A model generated the notes under the pieces. That model did not search any database. It had not been told where the DNA came from and saw nothing but the letters and a program-made list of their open reading frames with translations. Position numbers and translations under genes: made by a program. Of a stretch of DNA of 61,858 nt, positions 36,152 to 50,101 are shown piece after piece. This DNA is from Zetaproteobacteria bacterium. GTDB taxonomy: Bacteria; Pseudomonadota; Zetaproteobacteria; Mariprofundales; Mariprofundaceae. Position 1 is the stretch's first letter, and each line of letters opens with the position of its first letter. Location of the stretch: NCBI GenBank assembly GCA_002753275.1, contig PEAA01000009.1:1-61858 (forward strand). The letters are read 5' to 3'.

Positions 36152-37747
36152 TTACTCCACGCCCATACGACGCATCACCATGCGTTGCTGTAGAATAGAT
36201 AACACATTATTGACCACCCAATACAACACCAATCCTGCAGGGAAGAAAAGGAACATCACTGTAAATAAAATGGGTAAAAATTGCATAATTTTTGCTTGTA
36301 AAGGATCTGTAGGCTGAGGATTTAAACGCTGCTGAATCAACATACTCAATCCCATCAAAACTGGTAATACAAAATAGGGGTCTTGAGCAGACATATCTTG
36401 TATCCAACCAATAAAAGGCGCATGACGCATCTCTATGGACATCAACAATACCTTATAAAGCGCAAAAAATACTGGAATTTGGATAATAATAGGTAAACAT
36501 CCACCCAATGGATTAACCTTATGCTTCTTATATAAAGCCATCATCTCCTGGCCCATTTGCTGCCGATCATCCGAAAAACGCTCTTGTAACTTTTTCTGCT
36601 CGGGTTGTAATTTACGCATCCCCGCCATCGATTCATATGATTTTTGGGTTGGCCAATAAAAGATTATTTTAATTAAGATCACTAAAAAAATGATACTAAA
36701 TCCATAATTAGGAACATAACTATAAAACCATGTTAATGCATCATGTAACGGTTTAGAAATAAAAGCAAACCAACCAAAATCAACACTTCTCTCTAAACCA
36801 ATATTCAGATCTTTCAGAATAGGAATCGACTTGGGACCAATGAACATATTTGAGCGAAACACCATATGACCATCTTCCAATACACCATCATCAAACATTC
36901 CTGCCTGATAGGATTGCCCATCACCTTTGTAATAATAACGGTAATCTTGTTGTTGGTTACCAAAAATTGAAGCGATAAAATAACGGCTCATAATCCCAGT
37001 CCAACCACCAACAGCAGCTAAACTTTTTTGCCCCATTTCATCAAGATCATTGTACGCAACTTCTTGCAATTGATCATTCATCAATCCTACAGGACCAAAA
37101 TATTCATTAAAAGTCGAAGCGTCTTTATTTGGATTACGCTCAACAACTTGGTGGTATAGTTTCAATCCCGAATTACGATCAATACGATCTTCCACGGCGA
37201 TATGATATGATCCTTTTTCAAGGGTAAATTGACGCTCCCACAAGGTACCATCACTTAAATATCCTGCAAAAACCACAACCATTTGTCCCTTATCATTGAC
37301 AGATCGAGATTTTTCAGAAAAACCGTTTTCCGAAAGTGATAAACCTATCACTCCCGAGTTAATAAAAAGCGCATGAGTATCGTTCTGATTAAGAACATGA
37401 ACCGTATCGTTCATTCCCAATGTTTCAAAATATTTAGTCAATGAAGCTTGAACCAATCGTCCTTGAGAGTTCATGGTAAGACTGACCACATCATTTGAAA
37501 ATGGTTCTAAATTTATCACTTTTTCAGAACTGGCTAATGGTGTTGTAGAGATTGGGCTATCTGTGACATCGCCAACATTTTTCGATACATTTTCTTGATT
37601 AGAAAAAGATCCCAGTGATTTTGAAGATATCACATCCTCAGTCACTTGAACAGATTGCTCGGTCACTTTATTAGGAAATAACATTCCCCAACCCAATAAA
37701 ATTAACATGGATAATACAAATGCCAAAACCACATTTTTCTGATCCAT
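36152..37747 (-). CDS. yidC: Membrane protein insertase YidC
   Basis: 531 residues. An N-terminal TM (VVLAFVLSMLILLGWGMLFP), a large periplasmic domain (about 25-330, with WTGIMSRYFIASIF) and the conserved five-TM insertase core follow. The core shows NYGFSIIFLVILIKIIFYW, with its hydrophilic-groove basic residue, GGCLPIIIQIPVFFALYKVL and VLYWVVNNVLSILQQ. An AGGAGG box precedes the ATG. It lies in the classic rpmH-rnpA-yidD-yidC-mnmE cluster. Confidence 0.97.
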   Translation of the reverse strand: MDQKNVVLAFVLSMLILLGWGMLFPNKVTEQSVQVTEDVISSKSLGSFSNQENVSKNVGDVTDSPISTTPLASSEKVINLEPFSNDVVSLTMNSQGRLVQASLTKYFETLGMNDTVHVLNQNDTHALFINSGVIGLSLSENGFSEKSRSVNDKGQMVVVFAGYLSDGTLWERQFTLEKGSYHIAVEDRIDRNSGLKLYHQVVERNPNKDASTFNEYFGPVGLMNDQLQEVAYNDLDEMGQKSLAAVGGWTGIMSRYFIASIFGNQQQDYRYYYKGDGQSYQAGMFDDGVLEDGHMVFRSNMFIGPKSIPILKDLNIGLERSVDFGWFAFISKPLHDALTWFYSYVPNYGFSIIFLVILIKIIFYWPTQKSYESMAGMRKLQPEQKKLQERFSDDRQQMGQEMMALYKKHKVNPLGGCLPIIIQIPVFFALYKVLLMSIEMRHAPFIGWIQDMSAQDPYFVLPVLMGLSMLIQQRLNPQPTDPLQAKIMQFLPILFTVMFLFFPAGLVLYWVVNNVLSILQQRMVMRRMGVE

Positions 37748-37766
37748 AAAGCCTCCTCTATTCCAT

Positions 37767-37976
37767 CTAAGGAACTAAATCTATACCACTTTTACCAAAG
37801 GGATGACAACGAAAAATTCTTCGTAATGCCAAACCACCGCCATACAAAACACCATGACGCTCTATTGCTTCAATTGCATATTCAGAACAAGTAGGAAAAA
37901 AACGACACCGTGGGGGAATCATAGGTGACAATATCATTTGATAACATTTTATAATCACTATAAAAAATTGCTTCAA
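37767..37976 (-). CDS. yidD: Membrane protein insertion efficiency factor YidD
   Basis: A 69-residue protein. [20 protein letters not shown] then [14 protein letters not shown], and [16 protein letters not shown], are the complete YidD signature. It starts at a TTG with AAGGG upstream, 8 bases after rnpA. It assists YidC-dependent membrane insertion. Compare the divergent paralogue at 8257-8649. Confidence 0.95.
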   Translation of the reverse strand: MKQFFIVIIKCYQMILSPMIPPRCRFFPTCSEYAIEAIERHGVLYGGGLALRRIFRCHPFGKSGIDLVP

Positions 37977-37984
37977 AACAACCC

Positions 37985-38335
37985 TTATACTTTCATCACT
38001 TTTTGAAAACCTTCATCAAAAAGATCATGAAGGTTTTGAGAGACTTCACCTACCGGTATCAACAATATATCGATAGAGAGATGTTTCATAGGATGGCGAC
38101 GAAACACCTCTTTCGCAACACGCTTGAAATAATTTCTATCAATGGCACCACCATACTTACGGGAAACTGCCAATCCAAGCCGTGCCTGCTTTTGATCATT
38201 TTTTTTATAAATGAAAAGCACATTAGAATATTTAACTTTTTTACCACCACGCATCCGGGCAAAATCTTGCTTAGATTTCAAACGATTGAAATCTGGGAAT
38301 CGATCATGCAGATAAACGTTTACGTCCTTTAGCAC
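37985..38335 (-). CDS. rnpA: Ribonuclease P protein component
   Basis: A 116-residue basic protein with [18 protein letters not shown] and the RNA-binding [21 protein letters not shown] region. It supports the RNase P RNA encoded at 60401-60770. The start is uncertain. The GTG at 38335 overlaps rpmH by 32 bases without a clear ribosome binding site, and an internal TTG would remove the conserved RL. Overlap of rpmH and rnpA is known in other bacteria. Confidence 0.9.
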   Translation of the reverse strand: MLKDVNVYLHDRFPDFNRLKSKQDFARMRGGKKVKYSNVLFIYKKNDQKQARLGLAVSRKYGGAIDRNYFKRVAKEVFRRHPMKHLSIDILLIPVGEVSQNLHDLFDEGFQKVMKV

Positions 38336-38438
38336 GACGGCGATTAATTAATGCGCGACCAGATTTGGTTGCCATGCGGGCACGAAAGCCATGGGTACGG
38401 GCACGACGAACTCGACTAGGTTTATATGTAAAACTCAT
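38304..38438 (-). CDS. rpmH: 50S ribosomal protein L34
   Basis: A 44-residue protein read directly from the reverse strand: [20 protein letters not shown], then a typical basic tail ending GRKRLSA. TAGGAG lies 6 bases before the ATG at 38436-38438. It is the first gene of the leftward cluster and has a strong promoter upstream. Confidence 0.97.
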   Translation of the reverse strand: MSFTYKPSRVRRARTHGFRARMATKSGRALINRRRAKGRKRLSA

Positions 38439-38468
38439 GATTAACTCCTATAAATAAAAAGGCGCCGG

Positions 38469-38496
38469 ATAATATGATACCACTAGATACTGTCAA
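38469..38496 (-). promoter_or_regulatory. Strong sigma-70 promoter of the rpmH-rnpA-yidDC cluster
   Basis: On the reverse strand TTGACA (38491-38496), a 16-base spacer and TATTAT (38469-38474). The start point would fall about 25 bases before the rpmH ATG. Confidence 0.75.
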
Positions 38497-38944
38497 GATT
38501 TAAATGGTTCAAAAGAAAACAAACAATGCCTCCTCAAAAACCACTATTGAAGCTTCTTTCCTGACAGTAGGCTCATCGCATTAAAATTTTACTCCGCCAA
38601 CGCAGATTTCTTTCGGTCTGAGTGGATCTAAACAGGTTCATCAGCTGGAATATGCTTATCATCCATGCTGCGGATGTTAAAGTAAGCCGTGTCCAAACTT
38701 GGTTAAGTCGGTAGCCGTTTTTTTCCCTACCCAAACGCACATTCAACCGGAAGACCCATGCGCTCATATTCTTTCCTGATCCACCTAATATCTTCCTTAG
38801 TTGCATTCCAAGTACAGCATAGACCATCACTTATTCTATATATATCAAAGCAATGGGTATTTTTGATAACGATCTAAATATGCTATTAAAAGTTGAATTC
38901 GATCATCAATGGATAACCCTATGAGATCATGTATAATTCAGAAC
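38497..38944. other. Intergenic region between rpmH and dnaA, with possible decayed gene
   Basis: This 450-base stretch between the divergent rpmH and dnaA holds no gene I can assign. On the reverse strand, protein-like stretches appear in three different frames (for example ATKEDIRWIRKEYERMGLPV, and DPLRPKEICVGGVKF just before a stop), broken by stops and an A-run near 38725. An 85-codon frame at 38573-38830 is open but matches no family I know. The part nearest dnaA is AT-rich and may hold the dnaA promoter (TATAAT at 38932-38937). Confidence 0.4.
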
Positions 38945-40255
38945 ATGGAATTATGGGAACAAATCACCAATCAACTTAAAACAATGCTGGCACCATCAAT
39001 TTACGAAGCTTGGGTATCTCCCGCGCATGGTGAATTACACGACAATACATTTTTTATTTATGTACCTAGTCGAATGTTTATCGATGGAATAAAAAACAAT
39101 TGTGCCACACTACTTACGCCTATTACCCAGAATCTTTGTGGTGAATCCATCACTATAGAATATCAAGTGGATAACCAAATTCGTGAAAAAATAAATCAAC
39201 AATTCATAAGTAAACCTTCTGTTGAAAATCAAATCGATGGCGCTGTCGATTCACGATTTGATTTTAACAACTTTATTGTTGGATCAAGTAATGAGTTTTG
39301 TCACGCGGCTTGTATTGCGGTAGCAAATCAACCAGGTGAAAACTATAATCCTTTATTTATTCATGGAGGTGTTGGACTTGGGAAAAGCCATCTTATTCAA
39401 GCAACGGCAAATCATATCCATAAAGAAAAACCGCATTTAAAAATTGCCTATCGTCGTGGCGAAAACTTCACCAATGAACTGATTACCGCCATCAAATGCA
39501 AAAATACAGAAAACTTTAGAAGTAAATATCGCCATGTAGATCTCTTGATTATTGATGATGTCCAATTTATTGCTGGAAAAGAGAGTACACAAGAAGAGTT
39601 ATTTAACACATTTGATGCATTATATGAGTTAAAAAAACAGATTATTTTAGTATCAGATCGACATCCAAAAGATATGAATAAATTGGATGATCGATTAAAG
39701 TCTCGTTTTGGATGGGGGCTTGTTGCTGATATTCAACCACCCGAACTTGAAACGCGTTTAGCCATATTAAAAAGCAAAGCAGAAATTGCTGGGGTTTTAA
39801 TTCCTGATGACATCTGCTTTTTACTTGCATCAAGAATTACTGAAAATGTCCGTGATTTAGAAGGTGCTTTAACAAGGTTGGTGGCTTATGCCAACCTGAT
39901 TAATCGTGAAATCACCATGGAAATGACCAAAAACACTTTAAAAGATATTCTACAACAACATAATCGTATTATCCAAATTGAAGATATCCAAAAATACATT
40001 TGTAAATTTTATAATATAAAAATTCAAGACCTTCTTTCACGAAAACGGACAAAAAATATTGCTATGCCACGGCAAATCGCAATGTTTTTAAGTAAAGAAT
40101 TAACCACCCATTCATTACCAGAAATTGGAGAAATGTTTGGAGGAAAAGATCATACAACTATTTTATATGGCTATCGAAAAATTAGAGATTTAATAACTGA
40201 AAATAAGATCTTTGAAGAAGAAATACAAAGACATATAGATTTTTTAAAGCCATAA
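38945..40255 (+). CDS. dnaA: Chromosomal replication initiator DnaA
   Basis: About 436 residues. Domain I (MELWEQITNQLKTMLAPSIY) is followed by a short linker and AAA+ domain III with Walker A FIHGGVGLGKSHLIQATANH, Walker B DLLIIDDVQFIAGK and the arginine finger region DRLKSRFGWGLV. Domain IV carries the DnaA-box recognition motif GGKDHTTILYGYRKI. I chose the ATG at 38945 because domain I starts there; ATGs at 38909 and 38921 are in frame but give an atypical N-terminus. It heads the rightward cluster. Confidence 0.96.
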   Translation: MELWEQITNQLKTMLAPSIYEAWVSPAHGELHDNTFFIYVPSRMFIDGIKNNCATLLTPITQNLCGESITIEYQVDNQIREKINQQFISKPSVENQIDGAVDSRFDFNNFIVGSSNEFCHAACIAVANQPGENYNPLFIHGGVGLGKSHLIQATANHIHKEKPHLKIAYRRGENFTNELITAIKCKNTENFRSKYRHVDLLIIDDVQFIAGKESTQEELFNTFDALYELKKQIILVSDRHPKDMNKLDDRLKSRFGWGLVADIQPPELETRLAILKSKAEIAGVLIPDDICFLLASRITENVRDLEGALTRLVAYANLINREITMEMTKNTLKDILQQHNRIIQIEDIQKYICKFYNIKIQDLLSRKRTKNIAMPRQIAMFLSKELTTHSLPEIGEMFGGKDHTTILYGYRKIRDLITENKIFEEEIQRHIDFLKP

Positions 40256-40507
40256 CTTGTATAAACTGTGTATAGTATTGATAAAAAATGTGAATAACCA
40301 TGGAGTAATATCACAATGATTGTATCATTTGAAAAAGTCGCGCAAAATATCACAATTCTATCACATATTATTCATACATATTTAATGAGAAATAGCATTA
40401 AAAAAAATAAACAAAACAAACTGTTTGTGAGTTACTCATCTTATTCACAGGCCCTATTATGATGACTATATTTTTTATAATTAATTACAATATAACAGAG
40501 GATATAT
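40256..40507. other. oriC: Candidate replication origin (oriC) between dnaA and dnaN
   Basis: A 252-base, very AT-rich gap. It contains two exact TTATTCACA DnaA boxes, at 40289-40297 (reverse strand) and 40441-40449 (forward). Two one-mismatch boxes are at 40267-40275 (reverse complement of TGTGTATAG) and 40368-40376 (TTATTCATA). The dnaA-dnaN gap is a common oriC position, and gene direction switches just upstream, at 38.5-38.9 kb. Confidence 0.65.
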
Positions 40508-41608
40508 ATGCAGTTTAATATTTTAAGATCAACTTTATTATCACAGGTTCAGCGTTGTCACAGTATTATTGAGAAAAAAAATACCGAAGCAATTTTATCG
40601 AATATCTTTTTTGGTATAAAAGATCATATCCTGACTCTTATAGGGACAGATTTACAAATATCTGTATTTACTACAACGCGTCTGGAGCAGGTGGACGAGG
40701 AAGGCTCTATTACAGTCAATGCTTCAAAACTCTTTGAATATTTAAAAAAATTGAATAGTGATGATTTGATTAAAATAACTGTTAAAAATAACTTTATGGA
40801 GTTAAAAACAAAAAACTCAAAGTTTAATTTAATAACCTTGCCTGCTGATGGCTACCCCTCTTTCCCTGATGATGAAACTGAACTTGCATTTGATATTGAT
40901 GCTGCGGAATTATCAGAAATGATTGCATCAACCTCTTTTTCAATCTCTACCGATGAAACGCGAAAATATCTAACCGGAACATTTTTTGAAACGGGTGAAT
41001 TTGGTTTGCGAGCTGTGACTACAGATGGACATCGATTATCCTTATCTCAAACACAGTCCAATTTAAATCTTCATGTAAGTACCTCAATTGTTCCCAAAAA
41101 GACTGTTTTAGAGATGAAAAAAATCGCCGATGATTCAACGGGATTAATTCATTTGAATATTGGTAAACGGCAAATTCGTTTATCTACAGATTCAATTGGA
41201 TTGACTTCAAAGGTTATTGATGCGAATTTCCCAACCTACCAAGATGTTATCCCACTAAATCATCCTGAAGAGATTGCTATTTCAGTCGCGCAACTGGATC
41301 AAACATTGCGCCGTAGTATGATTATTGCGAATGAATTTACCCATGATGTTTCTATCCAATTAAGTGAAGATCAACTTAAAGTTGTTGCGCGTAACAATGA
41401 GCATGAAGAGTCGGTTGAAACGATCGCTATTCAATATGCTGGAGCAGATTTTTCTATCGGATTTAATGCAAAATATATTTGTGATGTGTTGCAAGTTATC
41501 CAAGGTGATCGTGTCCGCATTCAATTTAAAGATGAAACAAACCCAGTACGATTGCTTGAAGAGTCTCATGATAATCATCAGTTTATAGTGATGCCGATGC
41601 GTATTTAA
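40508..41608 (+). CDS. dnaN: DNA polymerase III beta sliding clamp
   Basis: A 366-residue clamp, the normal length, with three similar domains. Seen are RKYLTGTFFETGEFGLRAVT then TDGHRLSL, IHLNIGKRQIRLSTDSIGLT and the C-terminal HQFIVMPMRI. An AGAGG box lies 7 bases before the ATG. It encircles DNA and tethers DNA polymerase III. Base composition is AT-rich like its neighbours. Confidence 0.97.
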   Translation: MQFNILRSTLLSQVQRCHSIIEKKNTEAILSNIFFGIKDHILTLIGTDLQISVFTTTRLEQVDEEGSITVNASKLFEYLKKLNSDDLIKITVKNNFMELKTKNSKFNLITLPADGYPSFPDDETELAFDIDAAELSEMIASTSFSISTDETRKYLTGTFFETGEFGLRAVTTDGHRLSLSQTQSNLNLHVSTSIVPKKTVLEMKKIADDSTGLIHLNIGKRQIRLSTDSIGLTSKVIDANFPTYQDVIPLNHPEEIAISVAQLDQTLRRSMIIANEFTHDVSIQLSEDQLKVVARNNEHEESVETIAIQYAGADFSIGFNAKYICDVLQVIQGDRVRIQFKDETNPVRLLEESHDNHQFIVMPMRI

Positions 41609-41617
41609 TTGAACATA

Positions 41618-46179
<4,562 letters not shown>

Positions 46180-46183
<4 letters not shown>

Positions 46184-46791
46184 GTGCCAATATAGCAGTG
46201 ATGGCTTCAGGCAGAGGTTCTAATTTACAGGTACTTTTAGATTCGATTTCATCGGGTAATTGCCCCGCTTGTGTGAAGTTGGTGATTTCTGATAAAGAAA
46301 ATGCACCAGCGTTGGATATTGCCAATAGAGAAGGGGTGGAAAAAAGCTTGTTTGTTAACCCAAAATCGTATTGTAATCGCGAAGAATTTGATATGGCATG
46401 CGCCAATTTTATTGAAGAAAGCCAATGTGAATGGATCATTTTAGCAGGATATATGCGTATTCTTTCTTCGAAATTTGTACAACGCTTTCATGGAAAAATT
46501 TTAAATATTCATCCTTCACTCTTACCCTCTTTTATTGGTGCTACAGCCATTCAAGATGCTCTAACTTATGGCGTGAAAGTGTCTGGGTGTACTGTGCATT
46601 TGGTTGATGATGTATTGGATGGAGGTCCGATTTTAGCGCAAGCAGTGGTTCCTGTTTACGATGATGATTGCGTTGAATCATTGCATGCGCGTATTCAAAT
46701 TGAAGAGCATAGACTTTATCCAGAAGTCGTGACGCGTATTTTAAAACAAGGGTTCTCTCTTTGTGGACGAAGGGTTGTTTGGCACCCATAA
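46180..46791 (+). CDS. purN: Phosphoribosylglycinamide formyltransferase
   Basis: A 203-residue enzyme that formylates GAR using 10-formyl-THF. It shows IAVMASGRGSNLQVLLDSIS, the catalytic-site ILNIHPSLLPSFIG and GCTVHLVDDVLDGGPILAQA. The conserved Asn-His-Asp catalytic residues can be placed in these segments. The ATG at 46180 overlaps the purM stop (ATGA). It ends 20 bases before the convergent rodA stop. Confidence 0.96.
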
Positions 46792-46810
46792 GATTGGTGC
46801 TAAAAATATT

Positions 46811-47929
46811 TTAACTTAGAGGGTTTCCTGGTCTCTGCCAAGGGATTTTGTTTTTTGATTCGATATAGACGCGCATTACCAATCCTGAAGCGGCAAGGAC
46901 CGTGATTAAAGAGGTCCCACCATAACTAATAAAAGGAAGAGGCACACCAACAACAGGAAGAATTCCTGAAACCATGCCAATATTAATAAATACATACAGT
47001 GTGAAAATTGCGGCAACACCAATACATATCAGTGATGCAAAACGGCTGCTGGCGATTGAACTGATGTAGATAATTCGACCAATAAGGAGAGTATATAGGC
47101 AGAGTAACACCACTCCTGCCAACAATCCTCCTTGTTCAGCAATCACTGCAAAGATAAAGTCTGTGTGTTGTTCTGGTAAAAAGTGTAGGCGAGACTGTGT
47201 TCCTTCTAAAAAACCTTTTCCAAACAATCCTCCCGATCCAATAGCAATCGAGGATTGAATCACATGGTAACCTTTATCAAGAGGGTCTTGTTGAGGGTCA
47301 AGAAACATCATGACACGCCCTTTTTGATAATCTTTCATATTATTCCATAAAATATAGAGGAATACAGGGCTCGAGAGAGTCAGTGCAAATAACCAACGCC
47401 ATGGAAAGCCAGCGGCAAGAATAATAAATGCACCTGTAAAGAGTAATACTAACGCCGTTCCTAAATCTGGTTGTTGTACAATGAGCCCTGCAGGGATCGC
47501 AGCAAAGATAAATGAGATGAAGACATTTTTGATATTATTGGCTTCACGCGAAGCATAGTAGTAGGCAAGTGCAAGCATCATTCCCCATTTCATCACTTCA
47601 GAGGGTTGAATATTAACAATACCAAGGTTAATCCATCGTTTTGCCCCCATATTGGTATCGCCAATGAGAGGTACCAATAACAATAAAATAAGTGCAATGA
47701 GATAAATCCCCCAGGTTGCGAATGCTATTTTACGAATGGGAATCAGTGAAACGATGATCAGGATAATGATTCCAATGATCCAATAAATATTCTGTTTTTG
47801 CCAAATGTACATATTTCCTTCATGAACCGCGGCATATACACTGATAAAACAGATACTAAAAAGGGAAAAAATTGAGAATAGTAAAACTTTATCCATATTT
47901 TTTAAGCTATAGAGGATATAGGAAATCAC
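46811..47929 (-). CDS. rodA: Peptidoglycan glycosyltransferase RodA (FtsW/RodA/SpoVE family)
   Basis: A 372-residue SEDS protein with about ten TM helices. Conserved segments are GDTNMGAKRWINLGIVNIQP (with the family Arg-Trp), QQPDLGTALVLLFTGAFI, LPEQHTDFIFAVIAEQGGLL and ISYGGTSLITVLAASGLV. It polymerises glycan strands for sidewall growth with PBP2. The start overlaps the mrdA stop by 4 bases. Confidence 0.97.
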   Translation of the reverse strand: MISYILYSLKNMDKVLLFSIFSLFSICFISVYAAVHEGNMYIWQKQNIYWIIGIIILIIVSLIPIRKIAFATWGIYLIALILLLLVPLIGDTNMGAKRWINLGIVNIQPSEVMKWGMMLALAYYYASREANNIKNVFISFIFAAIPAGLIVQQPDLGTALVLLFTGAFIILAAGFPWRWLFALTLSSPVFLYILWNNMKDYQKGRVMMFLDPQQDPLDKGYHVIQSSIAIGSGGLFGKGFLEGTQSRLHFLPEQHTDFIFAVIAEQGGLLAGVVLLCLYTLLIGRIIYISSIASSRFASLICIGVAAIFTLYVFINIGMVSGILPVVGVPLPFISYGGTSLITVLAASGLVMRVYIESKNKIPWQRPGNPLS

Positions 47930-49713
47930 TGTGCAGACTCCTTATCAGCAAGGTAATCCACGATGGTTTTGGCAATCGGTGCAGCAGAGGAGCTGCCGTG
48001 TTCTCCATGTTCAACCAAAATTGCAAAGGCAATTTGTGGATGATCAAAGGGGGCATATCCCATGAACCAGGCGTGATCTTTTAAGTGTCGTTCAACCACG
48101 GTATCTTGTTTGCTTTTATCGCGTTCCATTGCAACCACTTGAGCGGTACCCGTTTTTCCAGCAATATCCCATTTTGCACCCTCTAATACACGGTGTGCTG
48201 TTCCATGGCGCTGCGTTACAACAGAGCGCATGGCGTGTTGAACTTCACGCAGATGTTCTGGTTGAACATCTGCATGCCATAAAATCTCAGATTGTTGATG
48301 TAAGATCAATTGAGGTTTTAAAATATCTCCACCATTGGCGATCGCTGCGGCAAAGCGTGCAATTTGTAAGGGCGTAACGGTTGTTGACCCTTGACCAATT
48401 GCAGTGATCATAATGTTGCCTTGATACCACGGCCGTGTTCGACCATTGGATAGAATTTGTAGAGGGGTAGGGATATTACCATCAGATTCAGGTGTAAGAC
48501 CGATATGGGTGAATGTGCCAAGTCCCCAGTTTTTCATTTCGTCAACCAGTGCAGGCATGCCTAACTCTTCACCCAGTTTATAATAAAAGACATCGCATGA
48601 TTGGGATAAACTTTGTTCAAGATTGACTTGGCCGTGGCCTCGTTTGTTCCAGCAACGCAATTTTCGATCGTTGAGTTCAATAAAACCATTACAATAGGTG
48701 GATTGATGAATCAATGGGGAGTGGTGTTTAAGGCCGGCAAGTGAAGTAATCACTTTGAGGGTGGATGCAGGAGGATAGGTTGCTTGAATGGCACGGTTCA
48801 TGAGCGGTTTTTGCGGGTTAAAACGCCAATCATCCCATTGTTCTTGTCCAAGACCTGTAATAAAAAGATTACTGTTAAACCCTGGCTTGCTTACCAGTGC
48901 AATCACCTCTCCGCTATGCACATCCATGACGACTACAGCACCTGTCTCATCCCCCAATTGATCCCAAATGGTTTGTTGTAAACCAATATCAATGGTTGTA
49001 TTAATATTGTCACCAATGCTTGCGGGAACGGTGTGTAGGATAGAGACCCTTTGACCGCGTGCATTCACCTCTTCTTGTTGGGATCCTGTAATTCCATGAA
49101 GTTCATTCTCAAGCTCGCGTTCAAGACCAGTACGACCTACATATTCAGTGTGGCGGTATCCATTTTTTAAATCATTGTCTCGTGCAAGAGAGAGATAACC
49201 AATCAAATGGGAGGTTAATTCTTTATATGGATAGTAACGGTGGGTGCTTGAAAGGAGGTCCAGCCCAGGATAGTGGTGAATTCTTGCTGCAATTGGAGCA
49301 ACTTGCATCCAGGTTAATTGATCATCGATGAGCATTGGGCGATCTCGTCGTGATCGTTTTACTTGCCGTTCAATATAATTTAATTTTTTATCAGACCAGA
49401 GGAGTTTGTTTTGTAGATCGACAAGTAGTGCGTGAATATCTTCACAGTGTTCAGGAATAAGATGGATACGATAAGATATTTTATTGCTGGCTAAGGGGAT
49501 ACCATCACGGTCAAGGATGAGCCCTCGGGTAGGTAAAACGGGAACCACATTGATACGATTATTGTTGGATTGTAACAGTAAGTTTTCGTGTTGATACCAT
49601 TGTAAATAGAGTAATCGTGCAAAGAGGGTCATCATCAACAGCAGTAAGAATAGCATTAAGATATGTGTTCTCGTATCAAATTGCTGGCGAATATGGCGGT
49701 TATTGGAAATCAT
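47926..49713 (-). CDS. mrdA: Peptidoglycan transpeptidase PBP2 (MrdA)
   Basis: 595 residues. One N-terminal TM (ILMLFLLLLMMTLFARLLYL), a PBP dimerisation domain and a transpeptidase domain. The last has the catalytic serine in ATYPPASTLKVITSL (SxxK = STLK), the SxN region QSCDVFYYKLGEEL and the KTGTAQ box. The start at ATG 49711-49713 overlaps mreD by 14 bases; the longer frame to 49746 lies inside mreD. It is the partner of RodA in the elongasome. Confidence 0.96.
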   Translation of the reverse strand: MISNNRHIRQQFDTRTHILMLFLLLLMMTLFARLLYLQWYQHENLLLQSNNNRINVVPVLPTRGLILDRDGIPLASNKISYRIHLIPEHCEDIHALLVDLQNKLLWSDKKLNYIERQVKRSRRDRPMLIDDQLTWMQVAPIAARIHHYPGLDLLSSTHRYYPYKELTSHLIGYLSLARDNDLKNGYRHTEYVGRTGLERELENELHGITGSQQEEVNARGQRVSILHTVPASIGDNINTTIDIGLQQTIWDQLGDETGAVVVMDVHSGEVIALVSKPGFNSNLFITGLGQEQWDDWRFNPQKPLMNRAIQATYPPASTLKVITSLAGLKHHSPLIHQSTYCNGFIELNDRKLRCWNKRGHGQVNLEQSLSQSCDVFYYKLGEELGMPALVDEMKNWGLGTFTHIGLTPESDGNIPTPLQILSNGRTRPWYQGNIMITAIGQGSTTVTPLQIARFAAAIANGGDILKPQLILHQQSEILWHADVQPEHLREVQHAMRSVVTQRHGTAHRVLEGAKWDIAGKTGTAQVVAMERDKSKQDTVVERHLKDHAWFMGYAPFDHPQIAFAILVEHGEHGSSSAAPIAKTIVDYLADKESAQ

Positions 49714-50101
49714 ATTTTGAACAGATATGCCAAGTGTAGATGGCAAGAAGAAGAGTTAAGATTGCTGAAATAGGGTGCCATTGATTGAGCAAAAGGGGGG
49801 CTGTAAAGATCAATAGCCAGATAAATCGTTGCGGTTGCCCTGGGCCAAGTTTGTAATCCATTTGAGAAATAATAATAGGATAGATGAGAATTAAGGGGGG
49901 GGTGATCCAGATACTCCAATATAAAATTAAATCATGCGCAATGATGACAGGGATAGACCAGAGTGCAAAAACTCGGTGGGCAAGTGTGGCCCCAACGATC
50001 ACTGCCAAACACCAATCAGGTTGAAAAAGCGGGAAGCTATTGACTGTAAAGTTAATAAAAATACCTACACTGGCGAGTAAAAAAATAGAGAGCGTAGCCA
50101 T
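49700..50101 (-). CDS. mreD: Rod shape-determining protein MreD
   Basis: A 133-residue, strongly hydrophobic protein with about five TM helices, including FPLFQPDWCLAVIVGATLAH, where the P-D-W trait matches MreD. It is shorter than many MreD proteins (about 160 residues). The assignment leans on its position between mreC and mrdA. The start codon overlaps the mreC stop by one base (TAATG). Confidence 0.88.
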   Translation of the reverse strand: MATLSIFLLASVGIFINFTVNSFPLFQPDWCLAVIVGATLAHRVFALWSIPVIIAHDLILYWSIWITPPLILIYPIIISQMDYKLGPGQPQRFIWLLIFTAPLLLNQWHPISAILTLLLAIYTWHICSKYDFQ

